The position numbers were made by a program, and so were the translations under genes. Below the pieces are notes generated by a model. That model made no database searches. It was given only the letters and a program-made list of their open reading frames with translations, and was not told where the DNA came from. This document shows, piece after piece, positions 39,094 through 48,049 of a stretch of 64,000 nucleotides of DNA. Every line of letters begins with the position of its first letter. Position 1 is the first letter of the stretch. This DNA is from Nocardioides sp. S-1144 (GTDB lineage: Bacteria > Actinomycetota > Actinomycetes > Propionibacteriales > Nocardioidaceae). The stretch is taken from the NCBI RefSeq assembly GCF_005954645.2, contig NZ_CP040695.2, forward strand, positions 1,488,001 through 1,552,000. Reading direction: 5' to 3'.

Positions 39094-40668
39094 GTGGTGC
39101 GACTGGGTCCCGCCGTCCGGATCCGGCGCGTCGACGACGACGGCGTCTCGCTCCTCGTGGGCGAGGACCGTCCCGTCGACGTCTGCTTCGACGGACGGCG
39201 GGTCTGGACGTTCTGGAGCCGGCGCGACAGCGACCCCGTCGGGGCCGACTGGATCCGCGGGCCGTGGCCGCTGCGGCACGCGCCCTGGCCCCGGCCGCTG
39301 CGCGGTCACCTCCACGGCAGCAGCCAGGTGAGCGTGCGCGACTCGGTGACCGGCCGGGTCCTCCACGACCGGCGGCTGACCCTCGGCGACGGCGAGGGCA
39401 CGATCGCGATCGAGAACCGGCGCGGTGTCGAGCTGGGCATCGACAAGTCCGGACGCCTGGTCCCGACCTTTGCGACCCGCACCGAGCGCGACATCGACGC
39501 GCTGCTCGACGCCACCGACGCCGTCCTGGCGGCCCTGCGCGAGACCGGCGTCGAGCCGTTCATCGCCTACGGGACGCTGCTCGGCGCGGTGCGCGAGGGC
39601 AGGGTGCTCGGCCACGACTCCGACGCCGACCTCGGCTACGTCAGCCGGTTCACCACGCCGGTCGAGGTGGCCCTCGAGTCCTACCGGATCCAGCGCCACC
39701 TCGCCGAGCGCGGCTACGCCATCGCGCGCTACAGCGGGGCGTCGTTCAAGATCTCGGTCACCGAGAAGGACGTCACCCGCGGCCTCGACGTCTTCGGCGG
39801 CTTCTTCGACGGGGGCCGGCTGCACCTGATGGGCGAGATCAACACGCCCTTCGAGCCGTCGTGGATCACCCCGCTGGGCACCGCCCGGCTCGACGGCCGG
39901 CCGATGCCGGTGCCCGCGCGACCCGAGAGGCTGCTCGAGGCGATGTACGGCCCCGGCTGGCGGGTGCCCGACCCGGCGTTCAAGTTCACCACCCCGGCCC
40001 ACACGATCCGTGCCTTCGACGACTGGTTCCGCGGCACCCAGCCCGGCATCCGCTACTGGGACCGGCGCTCGCACCACACCAAGCGCAAGCCGACCCGCAC
40101 GGAGCCGAGCGCCCTCGGACGGCGCGCCTCGGTCATCGCCCGCGACATCGGCGCGGCCGAGGTCCTCGACGTCGGCGCCGGCCGCGGTCGCGACAGCCTC
40201 TGGCTGGCCCGCCAGGGCCTCGCGGTGACCGCCTACGACTACGTGCCGCGCGGGCTCGACCTGGTCGCGGCGCAGGCGGAGGCGGAGGCGCTGCCGCTGG
40301 AGGTCCGACACCTCAACCTCACCGACCGGCGCTCGCTGTTCGCCGAGGGCGCGCGCCTGGCCCACCGGCCCGGCAAGCGGGTGATCCTCGCCCGGCACGT
40401 GGTCGACGCGACGTCGGCCCACGGGCGCGAGTCGCTGGCGCGGCTGTGCTCGATGGCGCTGCGCGAGGGCGGTCAGCTGCTCGCCGAGTTCCACCCGGCG
40501 GTCGTGGAGCGCGGCGAGCCGGACCCCACCCGCGAGGAGTGGATGCTCGGCCGGCCCGACGTCGACGTCTTCGTCGCGCTGCTGCGCGACGCCGGTGCGA
40601 GGACCGTTAGGGTCGTCAACCGGAGGGGTCCCGCCCGTCCGGTCGTGCGAGTCGTAGGAGTGTGGTGA
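39094..40668 (+). CDS. LicD-like nucleotidyltransferase-fold domain fused to a SAM methyltransferase
   Basis: 524 residues. An N-terminal beta-rich part (1-125) leads to a LicD-type core: YGTLLGAVREGRVLGHDSDADLGY at about 163-187, with the paired aspartates of the nucleotidyltransferase fold, and FDVFGGFF-like and WIRG-type segments after it. From about residue 345 a class I methyltransferase follows: AEVLDVGAGRGRDSLWLARQGL is the SAM-binding motif I. LicD proteins attach phosphocholine or similar groups to surface glycans. Fusion to a methyltransferase suggests a phosphoryl plus methyl capping step; this is inference. Lies directly after the PLD-like gene. Confidence 0.75.
   Translation: MVRLGPAVRIRRVDDDGVSLLVGEDRPVDVCFDGRRVWTFWSRRDSDPVGADWIRGPWPLRHAPWPRPLRGHLHGSSQVSVRDSVTGRVLHDRRLTLGDGEGTIAIENRRGVELGIDKSGRLVPTFATRTERDIDALLDATDAVLAALRETGVEPFIAYGTLLGAVREGRVLGHDSDADLGYVSRFTTPVEVALESYRIQRHLAERGYAIARYSGASFKISVTEKDVTRGLDVFGGFFDGGRLHLMGEINTPFEPSWITPLGTARLDGRPMPVPARPERLLEAMYGPGWRVPDPAFKFTTPAHTIRAFDDWFRGTQPGIRYWDRRSHHTKRKPTRTEPSALGRRASVIARDIGAAEVLDVGAGRGRDSLWLARQGLAVTAYDYVPRGLDLVAAQAEAEALPLEVRHLNLTDRRSLFAEGARLAHRPGKRVILARHVVDATSAHGRESLARLCSMALREGGQLLAEFHPAVVERGEPDPTREEWMLGRPDVDVFVALLRDAGARTVRVVNRRGPARPVVRVVGVW
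40608..40613 (+). promoter_or_regulatory. Internal -10 box TAGGGT before the DUF6752 gene
   Basis: TAGGGT inside the end of the LicD-fusion gene would start a transcript about 50 bases before GTG 40670; GTCGTAGGAG upstream of that start supplies a ribosome binding site. Confidence 0.4.
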
Positions 40669-40669
40669 C

Positions 40670-40888
40670 GTGCAGGTGAGTGATCTCCGACCGGGAGGCT
40701 CGCGAGCGACGATCAAGCGTCTCGAGGAGCGGGTCGCCGACCTCGAGACCGACCTGACCGAGCTGCGCCGGCACCAGGTGCGGCTCGCCGAGCTCGCCGA
40801 CGTCGTCCAGGAGCTGCTCGTGCCGCTGGCCACGCGCGACGAGGCCGCCGTGGCGGAGGCGATCGAGCGGTTCCAGAGGTCGCTCTAG
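40670..40888 (+). CDS. DUF6752-type small coiled-coil protein
   Basis: 72 residues, nearly all helix. ATIKRLEERVADLETDLTELRRHQVRLAELADVV has a heptad pattern of L/V and a second helix ends EAIERFQRSL. Small actinobacterial proteins of this kind (DUF6752) occur beside glycosyl- and sulfotransferase genes. It could act as an oligomerising adaptor for the enzymes on each side, which is inference. It starts one base after the LicD-fusion stop and is followed 37 bases later by the first sulfotransferase-like gene. Confidence 0.7.
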   Translation: MQVSDLRPGGSRATIKRLEERVADLETDLTELRRHQVRLAELADVVQELLVPLATRDEAAVAEAIERFQRSL

Positions 40889-40925
40889 TGACCCACGGGC
40901 ACGCCGGCGACGGGGGCGACGGCTA

Positions 40926-42056
40926 GTGGTCGACACCGTCTTCGTGCACATCGGTCTGCCGAAGACCGCGACGTCCTACCTCCAGACCATCATCTGGGCG
41001 CACCGCGACACCCTCCGCGAGCGGGGCGTCGTCGTGCCCGGCCGCGAGCGCCGCGACCACCTGTGGGCCTCGCGCACCGTGCGCGAGGAGCGCAAGCAGG
41101 AGCGGGCGCCCGAGCCCCAGCGCACGGCCTGGGACCGGGTGCGCCGCGAGCTGGCCGCCGCCGGCGGCACCGGGCTGGTCAGCCACGAGTTCTTCGCCGC
41201 CGCCAGCGCCGCGCAGGCCCGCGCGATGGTCGCGGCCCTCGCCCCGGCCGAGGTGCACCTGGTCGTGACCGCCCGCGAGCCGCTCGGCCTCTTCGCGGCC
41301 AGCTGGCAGGAGAGCCTGAAGAACGGCGCGACGACGGCCCTGCCCGACTACGGCCGCACGGTGTCGCGGCGACCGAGCGACATCTGGAACTGGCGCACCC
41401 TCGACCTCGGCCTGGTGCTGCGGCGCTGGACCGAGGCGGTCCCGCCCGAGCGGGTCCACGTGCTGGCCCTCGACCCGACCGCGCCGCGCGAGGACGTGTG
41501 GCACCGCTTCGCCGGCATCGTCGGCTTCGACACCGGCGGCATCGACCTGGCGGCGTCCTTCCCGAACTCCTCCATGGGCGTGGCGCAGGCCGAGACGCTG
41601 CGGCGGATCAACGCCCGCCTCGACGGGTTCGGCAGCGCGTTCGACCGCGGTGTCTACCTGCGCACCTACCTCGCCGACGAGCGGCTGGTGCCGCAGGGCG
41701 GCGAGCGCTTCTGGCCAGAGCCCGACCAGGTCGCCGACTGCCGCGAGCGCGGCCGGGCGAGCGTCGAGTACCTGCGCAGTGCCCCGTTCGACGTCGTCGG
41801 CGACCTCGACGACCTTTTGGTCCCCGACGAGCTCGACGAGCGCCGGGTGCCGGCCTCGGTCACCGACGCCGAGGTGGCCGCTGTCGCGGTCGACCTGGTC
41901 GCCTCGATGCTCGACGACGTCCGCAGCCTGCGGCAGCGCCGGGGTGCCGGGGCCGGCGACGACTCCCCGGGCCGGCTGGCCCGGCTGCGCGGCCTGGCCG
42001 GACGCGCGGGGGAGCGCGCGCGAGCGCGCGTCAGCCGCGACGACCGAGCGGGTTGA
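40926..42056 (+). CDS. Sulfotransferase-like protein 1
   Basis: 376 residues, soluble. The 5'-phosphosulfate loop is FVHIGLPKTATSYLQ at residues 5-19; the 3'-phosphate region is REPLGLFAASWQESLKNG near 118, in which the usual serine eight residues after the arginine is Ala, with Ser one place later. A sulfotransferase would move sulfate from PAPS to a sugar or lipid hydroxyl. The C-terminus is arginine-rich. It is the first of five paralogues in the window that share the WQ pair after the 3' motif. Convergent with the next gene, overlapping it by 26 bases. Confidence 0.72.
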   Translation: MVDTVFVHIGLPKTATSYLQTIIWAHRDTLRERGVVVPGRERRDHLWASRTVREERKQERAPEPQRTAWDRVRRELAAAGGTGLVSHEFFAAASAAQARAMVAALAPAEVHLVVTAREPLGLFAASWQESLKNGATTALPDYGRTVSRRPSDIWNWRTLDLGLVLRRWTEAVPPERVHVLALDPTAPREDVWHRFAGIVGFDTGGIDLAASFPNSSMGVAQAETLRRINARLDGFGSAFDRGVYLRTYLADERLVPQGGERFWPEPDQVADCRERGRASVEYLRSAPFDVVGDLDDLLVPDELDERRVPASVTDAEVAAVAVDLVASMLDDVRSLRQRRGAGAGDDSPGRLARLRGLAGRAGERARARVSRDDRAG

Positions 42057-43101
42057 GCCGGCCCAGCTGCTCCTTGCGGCTCGGCCGGGCGGCGTCGCCG
42101 CCCCGGGCGTCCTCGACGAGGTAGCCGGCCTTCGGCCCCTCCGCGAGCTCGGCGACCCGGTCGGCGAGGGCGCGGCGCTGCGCGTCGTCCAGGGGGCGTG
42201 GGCTCAGCCCGCGGCCCACGGGGTCGGCCTCGACCAGGAGACCGAGCTCGGCGAGGGTGGCGACGTCGTCCTGGGTGGTGCGCTCGTAGATCTCGCGCAG
42301 GTAGCGCGCGCGGACGTCGTCGGGCAGGTCGCGGGTCACCAGGGTGCGCAGCGCCTGGGCCGAGGGCGCCCGCGACGCGCGGTAGCGCGCCGGACCCGCG
42401 TGGGCCAGCGCGGTCCACTTGCGCACGAACTCCTCGCCCGACGGCGCGTCGTAGTGCAGCACGCTGAGCCGCGGGTCGTGGTGCCGCTCCTGCTTGTGGC
42501 CGTCGGGGGAGACCGCGTCGTGCAGGGTGAGCCCCAGCCCGGAGCCGGGGCGCACCCCGGACTTGCCCATCACGTGGCCGTGGAAGTAGGCCTGGTTGGT
42601 GGGCTCCTCGATCCGGCCCAGCACGTGCAGCAGCGTGAGGTCGGGGTCGTCGAGCAGGGTCTTGAACCGCGTGGGGCGGGTGCTGTCCCAGGTGCTCACC
42701 GCCTCCCACGGCGGCAGCCAGACCGCGTCGTGCGCCGCCGGGACGGCGTCCAGGGCGTCGCGGTCGAGGCGCGCCACCTCGTCGCCGTCGACGTGGAAGA
42801 GCCACTGCGCCCACCCGAGGGGCTCGAGGACGGCGCGCGCCCAGTTCGCGTTGGTGCGCTGGCGCACGTTCAGCCCGGCCGGCCGGTCGCCGTCCCACCA
42901 GCCGCCGCGGGTCGTCGGGAGGCAGGTCACGTGGGGGTGCCCGGCCAGCGAGGCGGCCACCTCGCGCTGCCCGGGGTCCTTCGGCGCGTCGAGGAACACG
43001 AACATGTGGTCGACGCCCGAGGCCAGGTTCGCCGCGACGAAGAAGGCGACGTTGTCGGCCGAGTCCTTGATGGTCGAGGCGGTGAAGAACATGGTCGCCA
43101 C
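42031..43101 (-). CDS. GT2-type glycosyltransferase 1 (Glyco_tranf_2_4-like)
   Basis: 356 residues, no membrane segment. The start FFTASTIKDSADNVAFFVAANLASGVDHMFVFLD is the Glyco_tranf_2_4 pattern, and WLFHVDGDEVARLDRDAL near residue 100 holds the DxD metal site. GHVMGKSGVRPGSGLGLTLHD and ERTTQDDVATLAELGLL also occur in nearly the same form in the protein at 57420, so the two are paralogues. It should transfer an activated sugar to a glycan acceptor. Start could be GTG 43101 or ATG 43092. Overlaps the end of sulfotransferase 1 on the opposite strand. Confidence 0.8.
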   Translation of the reverse strand: MATMFFTASTIKDSADNVAFFVAANLASGVDHMFVFLDAPKDPGQREVAASLAGHPHVTCLPTTRGGWWDGDRPAGLNVRQRTNANWARAVLEPLGWAQWLFHVDGDEVARLDRDALDAVPAAHDAVWLPPWEAVSTWDSTRPTRFKTLLDDPDLTLLHVLGRIEEPTNQAYFHGHVMGKSGVRPGSGLGLTLHDAVSPDGHKQERHHDPRLSVLHYDAPSGEEFVRKWTALAHAGPARYRASRAPSAQALRTLVTRDLPDDVRARYLREIYERTTQDDVATLAELGLLVEADPVGRGLSPRPLDDAQRRALADRVAELAEGPKAGYLVEDARGGDAARPSRKEQLGRLNPLGRRG

Positions 43102-43159
43102 CGTAGTCAGCGCGCCGGCGGGCGCGCTCGCGAACCCCGGCGCGGCAGGCCCCGCGTGT

Positions 43160-43165
43160 TAAGGT
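43160..43165 (+). promoter_or_regulatory. -10 box TAAGGT for the EEP gene at 43173
   Basis: TAAGGT ends seven bases before GTG 43173, fitting a leaderless transcript. Confidence 0.5.
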
Positions 43166-43172
43166 CCGGCAC

Positions 43173-44297
43173 GTGGTCCAGCCCTCCCATCGCGCCCCCG
43201 AAGGTGCTGCGAGAGGTCCCCGCCGAGGTCTCCTCGGCCTGGTCGGACTCCTCGTGGTGGCCCTCGTGCTGGCCGGTCTGTTCCTCGCCGACCGGGAGCC
43301 CGGCACCCCGACGGCCGAGGACCCGGCACCCACGAACCCGCTCGCCCCCGACGACGAGGCGACCCGCGCCACCGACGACGCCGAGGCCGAGGCGGAGGCC
43401 CTGGCCGCCGAGGAGGCCGAGGCCGCGGAGCAGCAGCGGGTCCAGCGGGTGGTGGCGCGCAAGGCCGAGGCCCGCGCCGAGCAGGTCGACGAGAAGCAGG
43501 ACGTCGCCGCCAGGGTCGCGCGCCGCGAGGCCCGCCTGGCCCGCATCGAGGCGTTGAGGAACCAGCCCTTCGACGTCCGGGTGGGCTCCTTCAACGTGCT
43601 GGGCAGCCAGCACACCGGCCCCGGCGGCCCCCGTCCCTACCCGGCGGCGTCGACGCGGTCGGTCGGTGCGGCCAACCTGATGGCCAAGCACGGCGTCGAC
43701 ATCGTCGGCACCCAGGAGCTCCAGGACGACCAGCTGCGCGCCATCCAGGGCCGCACCGGGATGGCGGCCTACCCCGGCTTCGCCTGGGGCTCGAAGGAGA
43801 CCGACAACTCGATCCTCTACGACGACGGCCGCTTCGAGATGATCGGCGGCGACCGCTTCACCATCACCTTCATGGGACGCCCCCGGCCCCAGCCGATCCT
43901 CAAGCTGCGGGTCCGCGAGACCGGCCGGGAGTTCTACGTCGTCAACACCCACCCCTCCGCCGGGGGCGGTCGCTACGCCGCCGAGCGGGCGCGCGGGCGG
44001 GCGACGCTGATCGGCGTCGTCAACGGGCTGAAGTCCGAGGGGCTGCCGGTCTTCGTCACCGGCGACATGAACGACCGCGAGCCCTTCTTCTGCCAGGGGG
44101 TCGCCGTCGGCGGGCTGGTCTCCTCCAGCGGCGGCAGCTACGGCGGCGGGTGCAACCCGCCCCCGGGCCCGATCCCCGTCGACTGGGTCGTCAGCACCCC
44201 CGACGTGAGCTGGACCGGCTACTGGCGCGACACCGCCGCCACCGACAACCGGATCAGCGACCACTTCTTCATCAGCGCCATGGCCCATGTCGGCTGA
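43173..44297 (+). CDS. Membrane-anchored EEP-family phosphohydrolase 1
   Basis: 374 residues. One signal-anchor helix at about residues 22-40 (LLGLVGLLVVALVLAGLFL), an acidic spacer, a helical Glu/Arg-rich stalk (residues 70-125), then an endonuclease/exonuclease/phosphatase domain. Motifs: VRVGSFNVLGSQ, IVGTQELQ, VVNTHPS, VTGDMND, DWVVS and the final SDHFF. These supply the Asn, Glu, Asp and His of metal-dependent phosphoesterases. The outside location argues against DNA repair; a phosphodiester or phosphomonoester in the envelope is the likely substrate. The stop overlaps the acyltransferase start by 11 bases, so they are co-translated. Confidence 0.82.
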   Translation: MVQPSHRAPEGAARGPRRGLLGLVGLLVVALVLAGLFLADREPGTPTAEDPAPTNPLAPDDEATRATDDAEAEAEALAAEEAEAAEQQRVQRVVARKAEARAEQVDEKQDVAARVARREARLARIEALRNQPFDVRVGSFNVLGSQHTGPGGPRPYPAASTRSVGAANLMAKHGVDIVGTQELQDDQLRAIQGRTGMAAYPGFAWGSKETDNSILYDDGRFEMIGGDRFTITFMGRPRPQPILKLRVRETGREFYVVNTHPSAGGGRYAAERARGRATLIGVVNGLKSEGLPVFVTGDMNDREPFFCQGVAVGGLVSSSGGSYGGGCNPPPGPIPVDWVVSTPDVSWTGYWRDTAATDNRISDHFFISAMAHVG

Positions 44298-46437
44298 GGC
44301 CACCGGAGCGACCAGGACCACCGCAGCCGCACCGGGATCGCCCCCGGGCTCCTCGGGCTTCCGGCCCGACATCCAGGGCATCCGGGCCCTCGCGGTGCTG
44401 CTGGTCGTCGTCAACCACCTCTTCCCGGGCCGGCTCGCGGGTGGGTTCATCGGCGTCGACGTGTTCTTCGTCGTCTCCGGCTTCCTGATCACCTCGCTGC
44501 TGCTCAAGGAGGGACGGCGCGAAGGACGGATCTCGCTCGTCGACTTCTACGCCCGCCGGGCCCGGCGCATCATCCCGGCGGCCGCGGTCGTGACGCTGGC
44601 GACCGTGCTGGTCGCGCTGCTGACGCTGCCGCTGCTGCGGGTCAAGGACATCCTCTCCGACGCCGTGTGGGCGACGTTCTTCGCCGCGAACGTCCGGATG
44701 GCGCGGGTCGGCACCGACTACTTCGCCGAGGGCCAGCCGCCCTCGCCGCTGCGCCACTACTGGTCGCTGGCGGTCGAGGAGCAGTTCTACCTCGTCTGGC
44801 CCGCGCTGCTGGTGCTGCTGCTCGTGGTCTTGCGCCGCCGCGGCGACGCCGGGCTCGACCGCCGCTTCCGGCGGGCGGCGAGCGTGCTCATCGGCGTCGT
44901 GATCCTCGCCTCCCTCGCCTGGTCGGTGTGGGCGACCTACGAGTCGCCGGTCACCGCCTACTTCTCCTCCTTCACCCGTGCCTACGAGCTCGGGGCCGGC
45001 GCGGCCTGCGCGCTGCTGCCGCGGCTGGGGATCCTGACCCGGCTCGCGCGGAACCTGCTCGGCGGCGCCGGCCTGCTGCTCGTCGTCTACACCGCGCTCA
45101 CCTTCACGGGGAGCACGGCGTTCCCGAGCTGGCACGCCGCCCTCCCGGTGCTCGGCACCGTCGCCCTGATCGTCGCCGGCGGGTCCGGCCAGCCCGGCCA
45201 GGAGACGGCCGTGGGGCGCCTGCTCTCGCTGCGCCCCGCGGTCGTGATCGGCGACTGGTCCTACTCCCTGTACCTGTGGCACTGGCCGGTGATCGTGCTG
45301 CTGCGCAGCAACCTCGGCGGCGAGCGGTTCGGCACGGTGCCGGTGCAGCTGGCCACGCTCGCGCTGATCTTCCTGCTCAGCTGGGCGAGCTACCGCTGGA
45401 TCGAGAACCCGTTCCGGCGGGGCACCTGGAGACGGACCGGCCGCTCGCTGCTGATCTACCCGGTGAGCATCGCCACCGTGGTGGCCGCCGTCCTGGTGAG
45501 CAACCAGGTGGTGCGCTACCAGCTGGGTGAGTTCGACGACAACCCGGCGATCACCGTGGCCGAGTACGCCCCCGACGGGGCCGGCGACGACGAGTACGTC
45601 GCGCTGGTCAAGGCCTCCGTGGCCGCGGCCAAGGACGGTGCCGCCGTCCCGAGCGACCTCACCCCGGGGCTGATCGACCTGCGCAAGCAGACCGCGTCGC
45701 TCGGCGACTGCGACTACCGCACCGGCACGACCAAGCTGTGCGCCATCGGCGACCCCGACGCGGACCGCTCGATCGTGATGCTCGGCGACTCCCACGCGCG
45801 GGCCCTCTCGCCGGCGTTCGAGAAGATCGGCGCCGAGCTCGGCTACCGGGTCTACGTGCTCGTCTACAGCGGCTGCTCGGCCACGAGCCTGACCCAGATC
45901 GACCGGGAGACCGACCGTGCCTGGGAGGGCTGCGAGGACTTCAAGGAGTTCGCGCTGGGCACGATCGAGGACCTCCAGCCCGACCTGACCGTCATCGGCA
46001 CCGACGTGGGCCGGTTCACCGACCCCGCGTCCGGCCGGACCGTCGGCGGCGACGACCCCGGCTACTTCGAGGCCCTCGACCAGGGCTGGCGCGAGCTGTT
46101 CACGACCCTGCTCGAGTCCTCCGACCGGGTGGCGGTCGTCGGCAACACCCCGAAGCTGCCCACCGAGGTCGGTACCTGCCTCACCGACGGTGACCCGGAC
46201 CTCGGCGACTGCGCCTTCGCGCCGGGGCCGTACTCGGAGAAGGTGGCCAAGGCGTCGTTCGCGGCCGCCGAGGCCGTCGGCGCCGACCGCGTGAACGCCA
46301 AGCGGTGGTTCTGCGCCGAGGGGCTGTGCCCCGCGGTGGTCGGCAGCTTCATCGCGATGCGCGACTCCGAGCACGTCACGCCCGACTACGCACGGTGGCT
46401 CGCGACCCCGCTGGCCGAGGCGCTCGACCTGCGCTGA
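44287..46437 (+). CDS. OafA/YrhL-type acyltransferase with C-terminal SGNH domain
   Basis: 716 residues. The acyltransferase-3 domain (residues 25-390) has about ten helices and the usual marks FRPDIQGIRALAVLLVVVNH, GGFIGVDVFFVVSGFLITSLL, FYARRARRIIPAAAVV and HYWSLAVEEQFYLVWP. After a last helix near residue 400, an extracellular SGNH domain carries the nucleophile in IVMLGDSHARAL near residue 500 and an Asp/His pair in RDSEHVTPDY near the end. Such proteins O-acylate surface polysaccharide or peptidoglycan. Overlaps EEP 1 upstream, so acylation and phosphohydrolysis of the same polymer are plausible. Confidence 0.9.
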   Translation: MSAEATGATRTTAAAPGSPPGSSGFRPDIQGIRALAVLLVVVNHLFPGRLAGGFIGVDVFFVVSGFLITSLLLKEGRREGRISLVDFYARRARRIIPAAAVVTLATVLVALLTLPLLRVKDILSDAVWATFFAANVRMARVGTDYFAEGQPPSPLRHYWSLAVEEQFYLVWPALLVLLLVVLRRRGDAGLDRRFRRAASVLIGVVILASLAWSVWATYESPVTAYFSSFTRAYELGAGAACALLPRLGILTRLARNLLGGAGLLLVVYTALTFTGSTAFPSWHAALPVLGTVALIVAGGSGQPGQETAVGRLLSLRPAVVIGDWSYSLYLWHWPVIVLLRSNLGGERFGTVPVQLATLALIFLLSWASYRWIENPFRRGTWRRTGRSLLIYPVSIATVVAAVLVSNQVVRYQLGEFDDNPAITVAEYAPDGAGDDEYVALVKASVAAAKDGAAVPSDLTPGLIDLRKQTASLGDCDYRTGTTKLCAIGDPDADRSIVMLGDSHARALSPAFEKIGAELGYRVYVLVYSGCSATSLTQIDRETDRAWEGCEDFKEFALGTIEDLQPDLTVIGTDVGRFTDPASGRTVGGDDPGYFEALDQGWRELFTTLLESSDRVAVVGNTPKLPTEVGTCLTDGDPDLGDCAFAPGPYSEKVAKASFAAAEAVGADRVNAKRWFCAEGLCPAVVGSFIAMRDSEHVTPDYARWLATPLAEALDLR

Positions 46438-46473
46438 GCCCCGCCGTCCGGGCGGCCGCGACACGCCGAGGAG

Positions 46474-46491
46474 AACTACATTCGCGTAGTT
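46474..46491. promoter_or_regulatory. Gapped palindrome AACTAC-N6-GTAGTT upstream of the EEP/PLD fusion gene
   Basis: Perfect six-base arms AACTAC and GTAGTT flank ATTCGC. The site is 94 bases before ATG 46586. It matches the element at 1045-1062 in sequence and in distance to its gene, suggesting one regulator for both secreted proteins. Confidence 0.45.
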
Positions 46492-46585
46492 CGCCCGTTT
46501 GTGTTGTATGTGGCTGGTGGGAGTGGTGTGATTCGTGGTGCTCCGGCCCATGCAGGGCCGCGCCCCCTCCCGAGGAGCCACACGC

Positions 46586-48001
46586 ATGGGTGCACGACGC
46601 TCGCTGACCACCGCCACCGTCCGGGTCCGGACCGCCGTCGCAGCGGCCGCCGTGGCCGCCGTCGCGCTCACCACGGCCGCGGTCCCGACCGGTGCGGCCG
46701 CCCCGGCCGCAGCCCCCGCCAGCGCCCCGGCGACGGCGGCCCGCGCGGCGGCGGTGACGCCGAGCCCGATCATGATGACCCACGCCAACATCTACACGGG
46801 GCTCAACGTCAAGCGGTTCCAGGCCGACGTGCGGACCGTGCTCGCGCCGCTGCCCGACTTCGTCACCTACAACGAGGTGCCCTTCCGCACCGACGCGGTG
46901 ATGGCCCCGTCCGGCTACGACATCCACCGCAGCTCGACCAACCGCTACACCTCCGCCACCGCGGTCGCCTGGCGCACCGACCGGTGGACGATGGTCGCCG
47001 AGGGCACGTACCGGTTGTCGAACTGGCGGGGCAAGCCCCCGGGCCGGGTCACCGAGCTGGGCCGCCGCTTCGCCAACTGGGTCACCCTCCAGGACCTCGA
47101 GGGCCGCACCCTGTCCGTGGTCGCGGTGCACGTCGCACCCAACGTCCGCGGGATGCCCGACCTGGCCCGTCCCTCGGTGACCCGCCTCGGCGGGCTGGTC
47201 GAGAAGCTCGCGCCGTCGGGTCCGGTCCTGGTCGGCGGCGACTTCAACTTCCACTACCGCAGCTCGCGCTACCCCTCCGACCTCCTGTCGGCCGCGCAGC
47301 TGGAGCCGACGTTCGACACCCTCGGCTCCTACTTCGCCACCGGCGACCACCACGGCGCGACGATCGACTACATCTTCAACCGCGGCGCCGGGGTGCTGGC
47401 GCCCGACCAGCACTTCAGCACCGAGCTGAACTCCGACCACGACGCGGTCACGGCGGGCTTCCACTGGCTCGGCGACGCCCCCACCGACACCCAGGTGGTG
47501 ACCAACGACCCGAGCGGTGACGAGGCCGCCCGCCGCGCGGTGCTCCGCAGCCTCACGACCGGGATCCGCTCCGCGCAGTCCGGCGACGTCGTCCGGGTCG
47601 TGACCAGCCGCCTCGACCTGTACTTCCTGGTCAAGGAGCTGCGCCGGGCCGCGAAGCGCGGCGTGCAGGTCCAGTTCGTCAAGCTCGGCCGGGCGTGGGC
47701 GCCCCGGGAGCAGAAGCTGGACGGCCTCCTCACCCGTCGCGGGGTCCGCGGCAGCTGGGTCCGCCAGTGCACGCGCACCTGTGTCCAGGAGTGGAAGGGG
47801 CAGGCCCGGGCCACGACCGGCTCGATGAACGGACTGCTCCAGGTGCGCCTCGCGAGCGGCTCCGAGGTCCGGTGGGACACGAGCCGGCAGTTCTCCACGC
47901 CGCTGCTGACCGAGGCGTCCTCGGTGCGGGTCAGCACCGGCGCCGAGGCCCTCGACGAAGGGCGGCGGCTCTTCGCCCTCGTCGCGCGCAACGCCGGCTG
48001 A
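46586..48001 (+). CDS. Secreted EEP-family protein 2 fused to a degenerate PLD-like half domain
   Basis: 471 residues from ATG 46586, which has CGAGGAG nine bases upstream and gives a proper signal peptide (VRTAVAAAAVAAVALTTAAVP). The EEP domain spans about residues 60-300: TYNEVPF, VVAVHVAP, VGGDFNFHYRS, IDYIFN and NSDHDAV. After residue 320 the protein resembles the first half of the PLD-like protein at 37684: AAKRGVQVQFVKLGR against the RGVRVRLLMDNR region, and SWVRQCTRTC against SWARVCKGSC. The histidine and lysine of HKD are gone, so this half cannot act as a phosphodiesterase and may bind substrate. Confidence 0.8.
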   Translation: MGARRSLTTATVRVRTAVAAAAVAAVALTTAAVPTGAAAPAAAPASAPATAARAAAVTPSPIMMTHANIYTGLNVKRFQADVRTVLAPLPDFVTYNEVPFRTDAVMAPSGYDIHRSSTNRYTSATAVAWRTDRWTMVAEGTYRLSNWRGKPPGRVTELGRRFANWVTLQDLEGRTLSVVAVHVAPNVRGMPDLARPSVTRLGGLVEKLAPSGPVLVGGDFNFHYRSSRYPSDLLSAAQLEPTFDTLGSYFATGDHHGATIDYIFNRGAGVLAPDQHFSTELNSDHDAVTAGFHWLGDAPTDTQVVTNDPSGDEAARRAVLRSLTTGIRSAQSGDVVRVVTSRLDLYFLVKELRRAAKRGVQVQFVKLGRAWAPREQKLDGLLTRRGVRGSWVRQCTRTCVQEWKGQARATTGSMNGLLQVRLASGSEVRWDTSRQFSTPLLTEASSVRVSTGAEALDEGRRLFALVARNAG

Positions 48002-48037
48002 ACCCCGGCCGGGTTGCCGCGCTTCTCGGTGACCCGC

Positions 48038-48043
48038 CAGAGT
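48038..48043 (+). promoter_or_regulatory. -10-like box CAGAGT for sulfotransferase 2
   Basis: CAGAGT ends six bases before ATG 48050, in the short gap after the EEP/PLD fusion gene. Confidence 0.4.
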
Positions 48044-48049
48044 GTGGCC

